A stretch of DNA of 7,018 nucleotides from JBBQSU01 sp038234815 (lineage in GTDB: Bacteria; Planctomycetota; Phycisphaerae; Tepidisphaerales; Tepidisphaeraceae): NCBI GenBank assembly GCA_038234815.1, contig JBBQSU010000173.1, positions 1 through 7,018 on the forward strand. Direction: 5' to 3'. Positions 1 to 6,266 of the stretch are shown here, piece after piece. Every line of letters begins with the position of its first letter. Position 1 is the first letter of the stretch. Both the position numbers and the translations under genes were made by a program. The notes under the pieces were generated by a model. The model did not search any database and was not told where the DNA came from. It saw nothing but the letters and a program-made list of their open reading frames with translations.

Positions 1-535
1 GATCGAGTTTCTCAAAGAGGTCAACCAGATCGGGCAGGAAGATTTTCGGCTCGAGGACGCAGACGTGATACATCGGCAATAAGGTTAACCCGCGCCCATG
101 ATTTACGCGCGGAAGGATCACGATCGTTCCGGTCTCGGCCACGGCATAGTCGGCATCCGTGACCGCGCAGTCGTAATCGTAAAATGCGTCCAACGTCAGA
201 TCATCCCACAGTCGCGAAGACACCCCGGCGTCGTCAATCGCCTGCTTCACGCCCAACTGGCGCAGCAGTTTGGAATCGTTCAATCCGGCGCGAGCGCACA
301 GGTTATCTTTCAGAAACTTCACAATCTCCGGCGCGACCTCTTCGGGGGTGACAAACTGCACCTGCATCTTGAGTTCGGCGGCGCGCTTGGCGAACAAGTC
401 GGTCAGGCCGATGTCCGTATGCACCAAACGGGCCACGTGTTCTGGAATTTCCGGCGGAATCGGCGGCCGGTCCAGAGGCGATGTCCGCCCGAGGGCTTTG
501 CGAACCTTCTCAATTAATGGTGTCGTACTTTCCAT
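1..535 (-). CDS. lutC: LutC-like LUD-domain protein, lactate utilization (partial, C-terminus beyond left edge)
   Basis: This frame is open from an ATG at 535 down to the left edge without a stop, giving 178 residues. LutC proteins are usually about 200-240 residues, so a C-terminal piece is missing because the window ends. The LUD-domain signature lies at about residues 122-137 (DCAVTDADYAVAETGT), followed by TIVILPR and a typical hydrophobic core strand. In the LutABC family this subunit has no iron-sulfur motif and acts in the cytoplasm with LutA and LutB to oxidise L-lactate to pyruvate. The start is well supported: AGGA sits 5 nt upstream of the ATG, and only 26 nt separate it from the stop of lutB, so the two are very probably cotranscribed. 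LUD proteins also occur outside lactate metabolism; the pairing with LutB makes the lactate role likely. The symbol is given by family and context. Confidence 0.9.
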   Translation of the reverse strand, partial: MESTTPLIEKVRKALGRTSPLDRPPIPPEIPEHVARLVHTDIGLTDLFAKRAAELKMQVQFVTPEEVAPEIVKFLKDNLCARAGLNDSKLLRQLGVKQAIDDAGVSSRLWDDLTLDAFYDYDCAVTDADYAVAETGTIVILPRVNHGRGLTLLPMYHVCVLEPKIFLPDLVDLFEKLD

Positions 536-561
536 GAATGTCCTGCTCGAAAAACACTGGC

Positions 562-2004
562 TTAACCGCGCGGACGCTTTTGCCAGACCTGCCGGAATGT
601 CCTTTTCGCCGGCGAGGGCATGTCACGCACCTGCGTCCATCCGCTGGCAAAAAGCGGCAGACTCTGTATCCACCCCGTCTTTCGTGCCCGCGGACGCAAT
701 GTTACTTTTTGAAACCAACTCACCAGCCGATAAGACCATACGCTGCTCTGCGTCTTGGCCCAGGTGCGGTAGATCAGGCGCTCAATTGGGCCTTTTATTT
801 TTTGCTTAACGATGTCCCGTCGAAGATTAATCAAATGCTTCGGGATGTTGATCTTCACCGGGCACGCCTCATAGCAAGCCCCGCAGAGGCTCGATGCTTG
901 CGGAAGGTCTTTGTATTCGGCCAGGCCCTGAAATAGCGGGGTGATAAGCGCGCCGATTGGACCCGGGTAAACCGACCCATAGCTGTGCCCCCCGATTTTT
1001 CGGTAGATCGGACAGGCATTCAGGCACGCCCCGCAGCGGATGCACCGCAAGGTCTCACGATAGTCTTCACTAGCCAGAATTTCCGTCCGGCCATTGTCCA
1101 TCAGCACCAGGTGAAATTCTTCCGGGCCGTCCTTCTCACCTTGCGCCCGCGGGCCACCAAAAAGATTGGTATAGATGGTGATCGACTGTCCGGTGGCGCT
1201 GCGCGACAGCAGTTTCAGCATCACCGCAAGATCGGCCAGCCGGGGAACCACTTTTTCGATCCCCACCAGCGATACCAGCACCCGCGGGGTGGTTAGGCTT
1301 TGCCGCTGGTTGCCTTCGTTTTCCACGCAGCACAATTGCCCGGTCTCGGCAACGATGAAGTTCCCCCCAGTCATGCCAAAATCCGCCTGGCGAAACTTGT
1401 CCCGAAGATAGGTCCGTGCCTGCATCGTCAGGGCATTGGGGTCATCGTTATACGGCGTGCCAAAGTATTTGCTGAACAGCGTCGCGATCGACGCCCGATC
1501 CTTATGCACGATCGGCGCCACCAGATGGCTCGGCTTGTCGTGGTCGATCTGGAGGATGAACTCGCCCAGATCGGTCTCGACAACATCCACTCCGGCGGCC
1601 TCCAGCGCAGCGACCAGGTTAATCTCTTCGCTGGCCATCGACTTACTCTTGATGCACCGCGTCACCCCGGCCCGGGCGGCGATCTCCGCGATGATGCGTT
1701 TCGCCTCGGCCCCGTCGGCGGCAAAATGCACGTGGCCGCCGTTGCGCTCGACATTGGCCTTCACCTGCTCCAGGTAATAGTCCAGATGATCGAGCGTGTG
1801 CTGCTTGATCTCCCCGGCAAGCTGGCGCATTTCGTCTGGATTGGGCAGATCGAGAATGCGCAACTGCCTACCGACGTGCTGTCGCAGTACTGCATTGTTG
1901 ATCGCCAATTTCAACCGCTCGTCATGCGCTGCCTTCGTGCTGGCAGAAGCAAAATCAAACGCAAGCGCCGGGGCTTCGGGAGAAAAGGGAGTGGACTTCA
2001 CCAT
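562..2004 (-). CDS. lutB: LutB-like iron-sulfur LUD protein of the L-lactate oxidation complex
   Basis: This 480-residue protein matches the usual LutB/YkgF length of about 475. An N-terminal LUD domain covers roughly residues 60-300, with SKSMASEEI at 120-128 and the GMTGGNFIVAETGQ core at 210-223. A ferredoxin-like region follows: C321, C324, C327 and C331-P form one 4Fe-4S motif (CIRCGACLNACP), and C374, C377 and C381-P form the second (SLCGACYEACP). The stretch GGHSYGSVYPGPIGA between them is typical of LutB. The C-terminal tail (about 440-480, with a W and the charged segment RDMPSPAKRTFRQVW) fits the LutB C-terminal domain. The family carries electrons during oxidation of L-lactate to pyruvate in the cytoplasm. 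The start is the first Met; the upstream GGGCGG is only a weak ribosome binding site. lutB is the first gene of its unit and lutC follows after 26 nt. lutA is not upstream, so it must lie past lutC or elsewhere. Confidence 0.93.
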   Translation of the reverse strand: MVKSTPFSPEAPALAFDFASASTKAAHDERLKLAINNAVLRQHVGRQLRILDLPNPDEMRQLAGEIKQHTLDHLDYYLEQVKANVERNGGHVHFAADGAEAKRIIAEIAARAGVTRCIKSKSMASEEINLVAALEAAGVDVVETDLGEFILQIDHDKPSHLVAPIVHKDRASIATLFSKYFGTPYNDDPNALTMQARTYLRDKFRQADFGMTGGNFIVAETGQLCCVENEGNQRQSLTTPRVLVSLVGIEKVVPRLADLAVMLKLLSRSATGQSITIYTNLFGGPRAQGEKDGPEEFHLVLMDNGRTEILASEDYRETLRCIRCGACLNACPIYRKIGGHSYGSVYPGPIGALITPLFQGLAEYKDLPQASSLCGACYEACPVKINIPKHLINLRRDIVKQKIKGPIERLIYRTWAKTQSSVWSYRLVSWFQKVTLRPRARKTGWIQSLPLFASGWTQVRDMPSPAKRTFRQVWQKRPRG

Positions 2005-2192
2005 GAACCGCCCATTCTAAATGGTACGATTCACTTGCACCAGTTTCGTGGAGTCGAGTGTCCTGTCGAAATGGCGAATTCGGCATTATCTCAAGTGAGG
2101 CGATGATCCGAAGACCGAATCGGCTCGTGTTGCAACGCAATAGAATTGTCCTCGTATTTACGCCCGCGGGCCTTGGCCTTAGGCTACTGGCC
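2005..2192. promoter_or_regulatory. Divergent promoter region between lutB and the phosphatase gene
   Basis: These 188 bp separate two genes transcribed away from each other, so promoters for both must lie here or close by. I see no convincing -35/-10 pair on either strand. TAGAAT at 2141-2146 could be a -10 for the plus-strand gene but lacks a -35 at proper spacing. The palindrome GTTGCAAC (2129-2136) and a longer near-palindrome (listed separately) are candidate protein-binding sites. Confidence 0.5.
2071..2086. promoter_or_regulatory. Operator-like 16-bp near-palindrome upstream of lutB
   Basis: The sequence ATGGCGAATTCGGCAT reads as its own reverse complement except for one mismatched pair (positions 4 and 13); the core CGAATTCG is perfect. 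It sits 66 bp upstream of the lutB start, where a repressor or activator of a lactate gene could bind. It does not match the known FadR-type LldR operator (TGGTC-N-GACCA), so the regulator is unknown. It may be chance. Confidence 0.3.
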
Positions 2193-3026
2193 ATGAGTCT
2201 ATCACACGACCTTCAGTACATTTGCGACCTCGCCCGCGGGGCCGGTAAGGTGATCCTGGAACATTACGGCAAGGTGGAAAGACTTACCAAGACTCACGTC
2301 GCGGCCAAGGAAGAAGCGGTTACAGAAGCCGACCGGGCAAGCCAGCGGTTTATCGTTGCCGGGTTGAGAAAACGATTTCCTGGAGACGGAATCATCGGTG
2401 AGGAAAGTGAAACGGGCCAAGCCATCACCGCCGAGATTCATGACGTGATGGGCCGCACGTGGGTCATCGACCCGATCGACGGGACGAACAACTTCATCGC
2501 CGGGCTTGGCGCATTTGCCGTGTGCATCGCGCTGCTGGACCGCGGGATGCCCGTCCTGGGCGTGGTGTATGACGTGACGCGCGGCGATCTGTACGCCGCC
2601 GCGAAAGGCGAGGGCGCGTGGTTGGGCAGCCGCCGACTTAAAGCGTTGGAAACCTCGCTCAGCGAAAGCTCGATGATTATGCTGACCAGCAATTTGATCG
2701 ATGCTCGGGGCCGCTGCCCGGATTGGGCCTGCCGGTTCATCGGTCAAACGGTCTGGAAAACCCGCATTCTCGGCAGCGCGGCGTTGGAAGCGATTCAGGT
2801 CGCTGCCGGTGTGGCCCATGGTGCCGTTACGGCCAACGGCAAGCTATGGGACATCGCCGCCCCGGCCGCAGTGGTGCTGGAAGCGGGCGGGAAGTTGACC
2901 GACTTAACGGGCAAGTCGATTTTCCCCTTCGATCTGAGAAATTATCAGGGCGCGAAAGTGCCGTTCCTAGCCGCCGGTCCAAATGCCCACGCAACGCTAT
3001 TGCAAGAGTTGCTGCAGTATCCGTAA
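2193..3026 (+). CDS. Inositol monophosphatase family phosphatase
   Basis: With the start at 2193 this is 277 residues, the normal length for the Li+-sensitive, Mg2+-dependent inositol monophosphatase superfamily. Metal-site motifs are all present: TEAD with D47, GEES with E70, DPIDGTNNF with D93, D96 and T98, and WDIAAPAAVVLEAGG with D220. The reaction is hydrolysis of a small phosphate ester in the cytoplasm. The substrate cannot be told from sequence: myo-inositol-1-phosphate, histidinol phosphate (HisN type) and 3',5'-bisphosphonucleotides (CysQ type) are all used in this superfamily. The GEES and DPIDGTNNF forms favour the IMPase/HisN side. The frame is open 45 codons further upstream to 2058, but that extension has no family character, and the mature-looking start MSLSHDLQYICDLARGAG matches the first helix of the family. 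The ribosome binding site is weak. The gene stands alone, divergent from lutB and convergent with the esterase 62 bp downstream. Confidence 0.92.
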   Translation: MSLSHDLQYICDLARGAGKVILEHYGKVERLTKTHVAAKEEAVTEADRASQRFIVAGLRKRFPGDGIIGEESETGQAITAEIHDVMGRTWVIDPIDGTNNFIAGLGAFAVCIALLDRGMPVLGVVYDVTRGDLYAAAKGEGAWLGSRRLKALETSLSESSMIMLTSNLIDARGRCPDWACRFIGQTVWKTRILGSAALEAIQVAAGVAHGAVTANGKLWDIAAPAAVVLEAGGKLTDLTGKSIFPFDLRNYQGAKVPFLAAGPNAHATLLQELLQYP

Positions 3027-3088
3027 TCGATGTGTATTTCGATAAAGTCGGCGGCTCAATTCAACAGTCTGGCGGCAACTCCACGAGG

Positions 3089-3826
3089 CTATTTGCCCGC
3101 ATAGCCATGAAACGCCAATGCCTCGCGGACGTGCAGATCCCAGTAGTCCCAGTTATGCCCGCCGGGGTATTCGGCGTACTCGTGGGCCACTTTCTGCCTG
3201 GTTAGAAACGCGCTAAAGGCACGATTGGCGCTGAGCAGAAAATCATCCGTGCCGCAGTCAAACCGAATTCGCGGAAGCGCTCGGGCCTTTTTGGCGGCCT
3301 TCAACAGGTATTGCAGATCGTGCGCACCGCCTGCGGGGCTTTTGCCACGGATGCGATTAAATTCATCACCTTCAAGGCGAGCTTCGGGCACCGTGCCGAA
3401 CATCAGCGCCCCCGAATGGCTGACCGCCGACGCGAACCGATCGGGGTGCGCCAGCGCCAGCCGGATCGCCCCGTAGCCGCCCATCGACAGCCCGGTTAGG
3501 CATCGGCCGGCGCGCGTCCGCTTGGCCGGAAACAGCCGCTCGATGCAATCGGGTAGTTCCTGGCCAATGTACTTGCCATAAGCCGGGCCGGCCTCATTGT
3601 CGGTATAGAATCCTCGAAACCCATCCGGCATCACCACGATGAGAGGGAGATTCTCGATATAAGATTCAATCCGCGTGCGCCGCAGCCAGATCGTGTGGTC
3701 GTCACTCAGTCCGTGCAGCAAGTACATCACCGCAAACGGCCCGCGGCCCGTGTTCGGTAAAAGCACGTTCGCCGCCACCTGCTTGCCTAAAACGGAACTG
3801 AACCAATGAAGTTGTGCTAAGGCCAT
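3089..3826 (-). CDS. Esterase family alpha/beta hydrolase (EstA / S-formylglutathione hydrolase-like)
   Basis: Read from the ATG at 3826, this is a 245-residue putative esterase (PF00756 type). The catalytic triad is visible: Ser114 in GLSMGGYG (nucleophile elbow), an acid in CGTDDFL (D195, perhaps D194), and His224 in GGHNWDYW. The oxyanion-hole region is YLLHGLSDDHTIWLRRT (about 35-51), and VVMPDGFRGFYTDNEAG is also typical. The N-terminus LHWFSSVLGKQVAANVLLP matches the first strands of tributyrin esterase EstA, which is why I choose this start. The frame stays open to an ATG at 4000, but those extra 58 residues look non-coding and overlap inverted repeats and a plus-strand promoter candidate. 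No clear ribosome binding site precedes either start. No signal peptide is seen, so it is probably cytoplasmic. The family hydrolyses short acyl esters or S-formylglutathione; which one is unknown. It is a single gene, convergent with the phosphatase and divergent from the siroheme decarboxylase. Confidence 0.88.
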   Translation of the reverse strand: MALAQLHWFSSVLGKQVAANVLLPNTGRGPFAVMYLLHGLSDDHTIWLRRTRIESYIENLPLIVVMPDGFRGFYTDNEAGPAYGKYIGQELPDCIERLFPAKRTRAGRCLTGLSMGGYGAIRLALAHPDRFASAVSHSGALMFGTVPEARLEGDEFNRIRGKSPAGGAHDLQYLLKAAKKARALPRIRFDCGTDDFLLSANRAFSAFLTRQKVAHEYAEYPGGHNWDYWDLHVREALAFHGYAGK

Positions 3827-3837
3827 AGCGGGCCGAT

Positions 3838-3875
3838 TCTTGCGGAGTGCGGCAGGAAACGCAAACACCGCAAGA
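3838..3875. repeat. Inverted repeat 1 (perfect 8 bp arms)
   Basis: TCTTGCGG (3838-3845) pairs with CCGCAAGA (3868-3875) across 22 nt. A smaller TGCG/CGCA pair (3848-3851 with 3860-3863) nests inside, so an RNA from either strand could fold into a two-part stem. It lies just upstream of the chosen esterase start. It may belong to the esterase leader (minus) or be part of an ordered set reaching to 3968. Confidence 0.45.
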
Positions 3876-3893
3876 CGATCGATCCGGCCGGTG

Positions 3894-3918
3894 CGGCGAT
3901 CCGCCTGGTAGATCGCCG
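3894..3918. repeat. Inverted repeat 2 (perfect 8 bp arms)
   Basis: CGGCGATC (3894-3901) pairs with GATCGCCG (3911-3918) across a 9-nt loop. A competing smaller hairpin is also possible: GCGG (3893-3896) with CCGC (3901-3904), which uses part of the same left arm. It is the second of three inverted repeats in the gap between the esterase and siroheme decarboxylase genes. Confidence 0.45.
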
Positions 3919-3944
3919 GACCGTTCGGGAGGGTGACAATTTCT

Positions 3945-3968
3945 ACCGCCCAACGCTTGGCGGTTTTT
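3945..3968 (+). terminator. Intrinsic-terminator-like hairpin upstream of the siroheme decarboxylase gene
   Basis: ACCGCC (3945-3950) pairs with GGCGGT (3959-3964). If one C is bulged, the stem grows to 8 bp (arms 3945-3953 and 3957-3964) with a 3-nt loop. It is followed at once by a run of five T (3964-3968). This has intrinsic terminator form on the plus strand only; the minus strand has no T run after the stem. No plus-strand gene lies directly upstream: the phosphatase ended some 920 bp earlier. It may stop antisense transcription through the esterase, or act as an attenuator in a leader. Confidence 0.5.
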
Positions 3969-3986
3969 CCCTTGATTCGATCCGGG

Positions 3987-3992
3987 TATACT
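3987..3992 (+). promoter_or_regulatory. Candidate -10 box for the siroheme decarboxylase gene
   Basis: TATACT is a near-consensus sigma-70 -10 hexamer, 59 bp upstream of the start codon and just past the terminator-like hairpin. No good -35 exists: at 17 bp spacing there is only TTTTTC (3964-3969), which overlaps the T run. It is therefore a possible rather than a convincing promoter. Confidence 0.35.
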
Positions 3993-4051
3993 GCTGGCAC
4001 AACGCGGCTCCCATTGATGGGGAAGAACCGACCGATGCTCGAGGCCCTTGC

Positions 4052-5086
4052 ATGACCACAATTCTTTCAACCACCGACGCTGCATTGCTCAATATTTTGC
4101 AGTCCAGCATTCCATTGGTGGAAAGGCCGTTCGCGGAGATCGGCAAGGCTGTCGGCCTGAGCGAGGCGGAGGTCCTTCAAAAGATCACCGAGTTCAAAAG
4201 CGGAGCGAACCGGATCATCCGGCAGATCAGCGCGATTTTTGACAGCGCTGCGTTGGGGTATATCAGTTCGCTCGTCGCCGCCAAAGTCGAGCCTGATCAC
4301 TTGGAAGCTGCCGCCGCAGTCATCAGCGCTCACCCGGGCGTGTCACACAACTACCAGCGCGATCATGCTTACAACCTGTGGTATACCCTGACGGTCGCGC
4401 CGGATAGCCGACTGGGTTTGGAAAAAACGATTGAACACCTGCATCGCACGAGCGGCGCGATCGTCACGCGCATCATGCCGGCCCTGCGGATGTACAAAAT
4501 CGGGGTGAAGTTTGATCTAGGTGCCGAAACGGTGCCGGCGACAGAATCCGCTCCCGGCTATGTGGCCGCCGATGCGTTTCATCCATCGGGAATGGATAAA
4601 GCCAAGGTGCGCGTGCTTCAGAAGGATTTGCCGGTTGAAGCCCGGCCGTTTGATGCCGCCGCCGATGAGATTGGCGTCGCGGTGTCCGACCTGCTGGCCT
4701 GTGCGCAAGTGTATCTGGATCGCCGGATCATGCGCCGTTTCAGTGCGGTGCTGCACCACCGGCAGGCCGGGTTTTCCTCCAACGCAATGGGCGCATGGAT
4801 CGTTGCGCCCGGCGCCTGCGATGCCTTCGGTGCCCGGGCGTCGCAATTTTCGGCCGTCAGCCATTGCTATCGCAGGCCCACCTTTCCCGACTGGCCTTAT
4901 TCAATTTTCACGATGGTTCATGGCCGAAGCGCCGAAGAATGCAACGCCGTCCTGGCCGACATATCAGCCCAGACCGGCGTGACCGATTACACCGCGCTCT
5001 ATTCATCGCGCGAATTCAAAAAGGTTCGCGTGCGATATTTTACGCACGAGACCGAGGCCTGGGAGCAAGCGGTGATGGGCGAGTGA
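4052..5086 (+). CDS. Siroheme decarboxylase, AhbA-AhbB (NirDL-type) single-chain fusion
   Basis: This 344-residue protein has two Lrp/AsnC-like halves that resemble each other. Half 1 (about 1-155) has a winged-helix segment (LNILQSSIPLVERPFAEIG), then NRIIRQISAIFDSAALGY (AhbA-like), then SHNYQRDHAYNLWYTL (98-113). Half 2 (about 185-344) has VRVLQKDLPVEARPFDAAA, then IMRRFSAVLHHRQAGF (AhbB-like), then SHCYRRPTFPDWPYSIFTMVHG (270-291). The SHxYxR motifs mark the siroheme decarboxylase family, which removes two acetate carboxyls from siroheme to give didecarboxysiroheme. This serves either the alternative heme pathway (AhbABCD) or heme d1 synthesis. It is cytoplasmic, and despite the fold it is an enzyme rather than a transcription factor. 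AhbA and AhbB are separate subunits in sulfate reducers and archaea; fused NirDL forms are known. A linker (about 156-184) joins the halves. The start is supported by GAGG 7 nt upstream. No ahbC, ahbD or nirJ lies in the window, so pathway choice is open. Confidence 0.87.
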   Translation: MTTILSTTDAALLNILQSSIPLVERPFAEIGKAVGLSEAEVLQKITEFKSGANRIIRQISAIFDSAALGYISSLVAAKVEPDHLEAAAAVISAHPGVSHNYQRDHAYNLWYTLTVAPDSRLGLEKTIEHLHRTSGAIVTRIMPALRMYKIGVKFDLGAETVPATESAPGYVAADAFHPSGMDKAKVRVLQKDLPVEARPFDAAADEIGVAVSDLLACAQVYLDRRIMRRFSAVLHHRQAGFSSNAMGAWIVAPGACDAFGARASQFSAVSHCYRRPTFPDWPYSIFTMVHGRSAEECNAVLADISAQTGVTDYTALYSSREFKKVRVRYFTHETEAWEQAVMGE

Positions 5087-5108
5087 AGTAGTCTCTACGG
5101 GATCCGCT

Positions 5109-5125
5109 AGGGCAGTGTTTGCCCT
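5109..5125 (+). other. Intercistronic hairpin between siroheme decarboxylase and oxidoreductase genes
   Basis: AGGGCA (5109-5114) pairs perfectly with TGCCCT (5120-5125) across a 5-nt loop, 22 bp after the upstream stop codon. No T run follows, so it looks more like a processing or stability element, or a weak terminator, than an intrinsic terminator. The gap also holds CTACGGG twice (5095-5101 and 5129-5135), flanking the hairpin. Confidence 0.35.
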
Positions 5126-5164
5126 CGGCTACGGGTGAAGTGAAAGGCAAAGGAATCAGCAACC

Positions 5165-6145
5165 ATGCGAATCGGATTTATCGGTGGAAGCGGGCATCAT
5201 TACCTGCGAGGATGCCTGAAAACGGCTGGCATTGAAGCCGCCTGGGCCAGCGACGGCCTGGCAACTTCCGCTGCCGAGTCCGCGGCGCGATCGAGCGGCG
5301 TGACGCGATTCGATGACGACGCGCGGAAGATGTTCGACACGTTCAAGCCCGACGTGGTCAGCATCGGCGCGGTCTTTTCGCTCAACGGCGACTGGGCCAT
5401 CGAATGCGCCACGCGATCGATTCCCGTCGTCTCCGACAAGCCCGTCGCCACCACATGGGAACAACTCCAGCAATTGCGAGAGGCTTCGCGGGGGCGGATT
5501 ATTCTGACGGAATTTCCGTTTCGAACCGAAGCGCCCTTTCGCGCGGCCCGGCAGGCGATCCAGCAGGGGTCGATCGGCAAACCGGTTCTGACGTCGGTGC
5601 AGAAAAGTTACCGATTGGGTACGCGCCCGCCTTGGTATGGTCAACGGGAAACGTTCGGCGGACTGGTGCTGTGGGTGGCCAGCCACGCGATCGACCTCAT
5701 TCCCTTTGTGACCGGCGACCATTATGCGCGCGTCACCGGTCGGGGAGCGAACCTGTCGCATCCTGAATACCCGCAAATGGAAGACCACGTGGCACTGATG
5801 ATGGAAATGGACTCCGGGGCCAGCGCGGTCATTCATGCCGACTATCTGCGCCCGGCGGCGGCTAGTACGCATGGCGACGACCGCCTGCGCGTCATCGGCT
5901 CGGCGGGCCTGATCGAAGTCCGGGACGATAAATGCACCCTGACTACCAGCGCCAGTGGCCAAACGGATATCACCGACTCGGCCGGCGCTTTGCCCATGCA
6001 CGAGGCCCTGCTGGCGGCGATCAACGGTGATGCTTCGCTTTATTCGACCGAGCAGACCCTCTCGATGGCCGAAACGTTGCTGCGGATGCGTGAAGCGGTG
6101 GATCGACAGCAATGGCTGGCGACTTCCGAGGGAGAATTACTGTAG
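5165..6145 (+). CDS. Gfo/Idh/MocA family NAD(P)-dependent oxidoreductase
   Basis: This 326-residue protein has the usual two-domain layout. An N-terminal Rossmann domain (about 1-115) begins with MRIGFIGGSGHHYL and ends near DKPVA (91-95), the family equivalent of the EKP motif with K92. A C-terminal alpha/beta substrate domain carries GGLVLWVASHAIDLI (165-179), with H174 at the position of the catalytic histidine. The family oxidises or reduces sugars, inositols and related compounds with NAD(P); the substrate here is unknown. The dinucleotide loop is unusual: GGSGHH replaces the common GxGxxG/A. Some homologues are thought to have lost activity, but K92 and H174 suggest a working enzyme. 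The start has AGGA 10 nt upstream, slightly long. The gene is 78 bp after the siroheme decarboxylase and could share its transcript, although no metabolic link between them is known. A probable terminator follows the stop. Confidence 0.9.
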   Translation: MRIGFIGGSGHHYLRGCLKTAGIEAAWASDGLATSAAESAARSSGVTRFDDDARKMFDTFKPDVVSIGAVFSLNGDWAIECATRSIPVVSDKPVATTWEQLQQLREASRGRIILTEFPFRTEAPFRAARQAIQQGSIGKPVLTSVQKSYRLGTRPPWYGQRETFGGLVLWVASHAIDLIPFVTGDHYARVTGRGANLSHPEYPQMEDHVALMMEMDSGASAVIHADYLRPAAASTHGDDRLRVIGSAGLIEVRDDKCTLTTSASGQTDITDSAGALPMHEALLAAINGDASLYSTEQTLSMAETLLRMREAVDRQQWLATSEGELL

Positions 6146-6158
6146 AAAGAATCGGCGC

Positions 6159-6182
6159 AAAACGTCAACAAATGGCGTTTTT
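6159..6182 (+). terminator. Probable intrinsic terminator after the oxidoreductase gene
   Basis: AAAACGTC (6159-6166) pairs with GGCGTTTT (6174-6181), 8 bp including one G-U, around a 7-nt loop. The right arm runs into a short T tract (6178-6182). The hairpin starts 13 nt after the stop codon at 6145. The stem is AT-rich and the T run is only five, so it should be of moderate strength. The left A run also makes it plausible as a two-way terminator. Confidence 0.5.
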
Positions 6183-6242
6183 GAGCTGAAACATGGCCTT
6201 TGGTCGGCAATTTCTCCACATCACCCAACCTTGGTGCTCCTA

Positions 6243-6266
6243 TCTTGTCTACAATAGAGACAGGAG
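6243..6266 (+). promoter_or_regulatory. Hairpin overlapping the Shine-Dalgarno of the lipoprotein gene
   Basis: TCTTGTCT (6243-6250) can pair with AGACAGGA (6258-6265), 8 bp including one G-U, around a 7-nt loop. The right arm contains most of the AGGAG ribosome binding site (6262-6266), which lies 5 nt before the ATG at 6272. TACAAT (6250-6255) inside the element resembles a -10 box but lacks a -35 at proper spacing. If TACAAT is the promoter, the hairpin would not be transcribed. The two readings exclude each other. Confidence 0.35.

Noticed and set aside
98..517. Plus-strand open frame of 139 codons at the left end
   Set aside because: The minus strand here encodes LutC in an unbroken frame with the LUD signature.
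1300..2106. Long plus-strand open frame of 268 codons opposite lutB
   Set aside because: It is an antisense shadow: lutB in this region has the LUD domain and clear family motifs, and the plus-strand product has no recognisable domain.
2058..2192. N-terminal extension of the phosphatase by 45 codons to 2058
   Set aside because: The extra residues do not resemble the family, and the 277-residue form has the standard length and first helix.
3024..3043. ATCGA/TCGAT inverted repeat at the end of the phosphatase gene as a terminator
   Set aside because: Only 5 bp of AT-rich stem with an 8-nt loop and no T run; too weak to call.
3827..4000. N-terminal extension of the esterase by 58 codons to an ATG at 4000
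   Set aside because: The extension lacks family similarity, the normal EstA-like N-terminus begins at 3826, and the extension overlaps inverted repeats and a -10-like box for the opposite strand. It is not fully excluded, since neither start has a good ribosome binding site.
4052..5086. Reading the AsnC-like protein as a transcription regulator
   Set aside because: The SHNYxR and SHCYRR motifs and the tandem AhbA/AhbB layout fit siroheme decarboxylases, not Lrp-type regulators.
5156..6112. Long minus-strand open frame of 318 codons opposite the Gfo/Idh/MocA gene
   Set aside because: The product is rich in Arg, His and Gln with no recognisable domain, typical of a shadow in GC-rich DNA. The plus strand carries a clear family protein.
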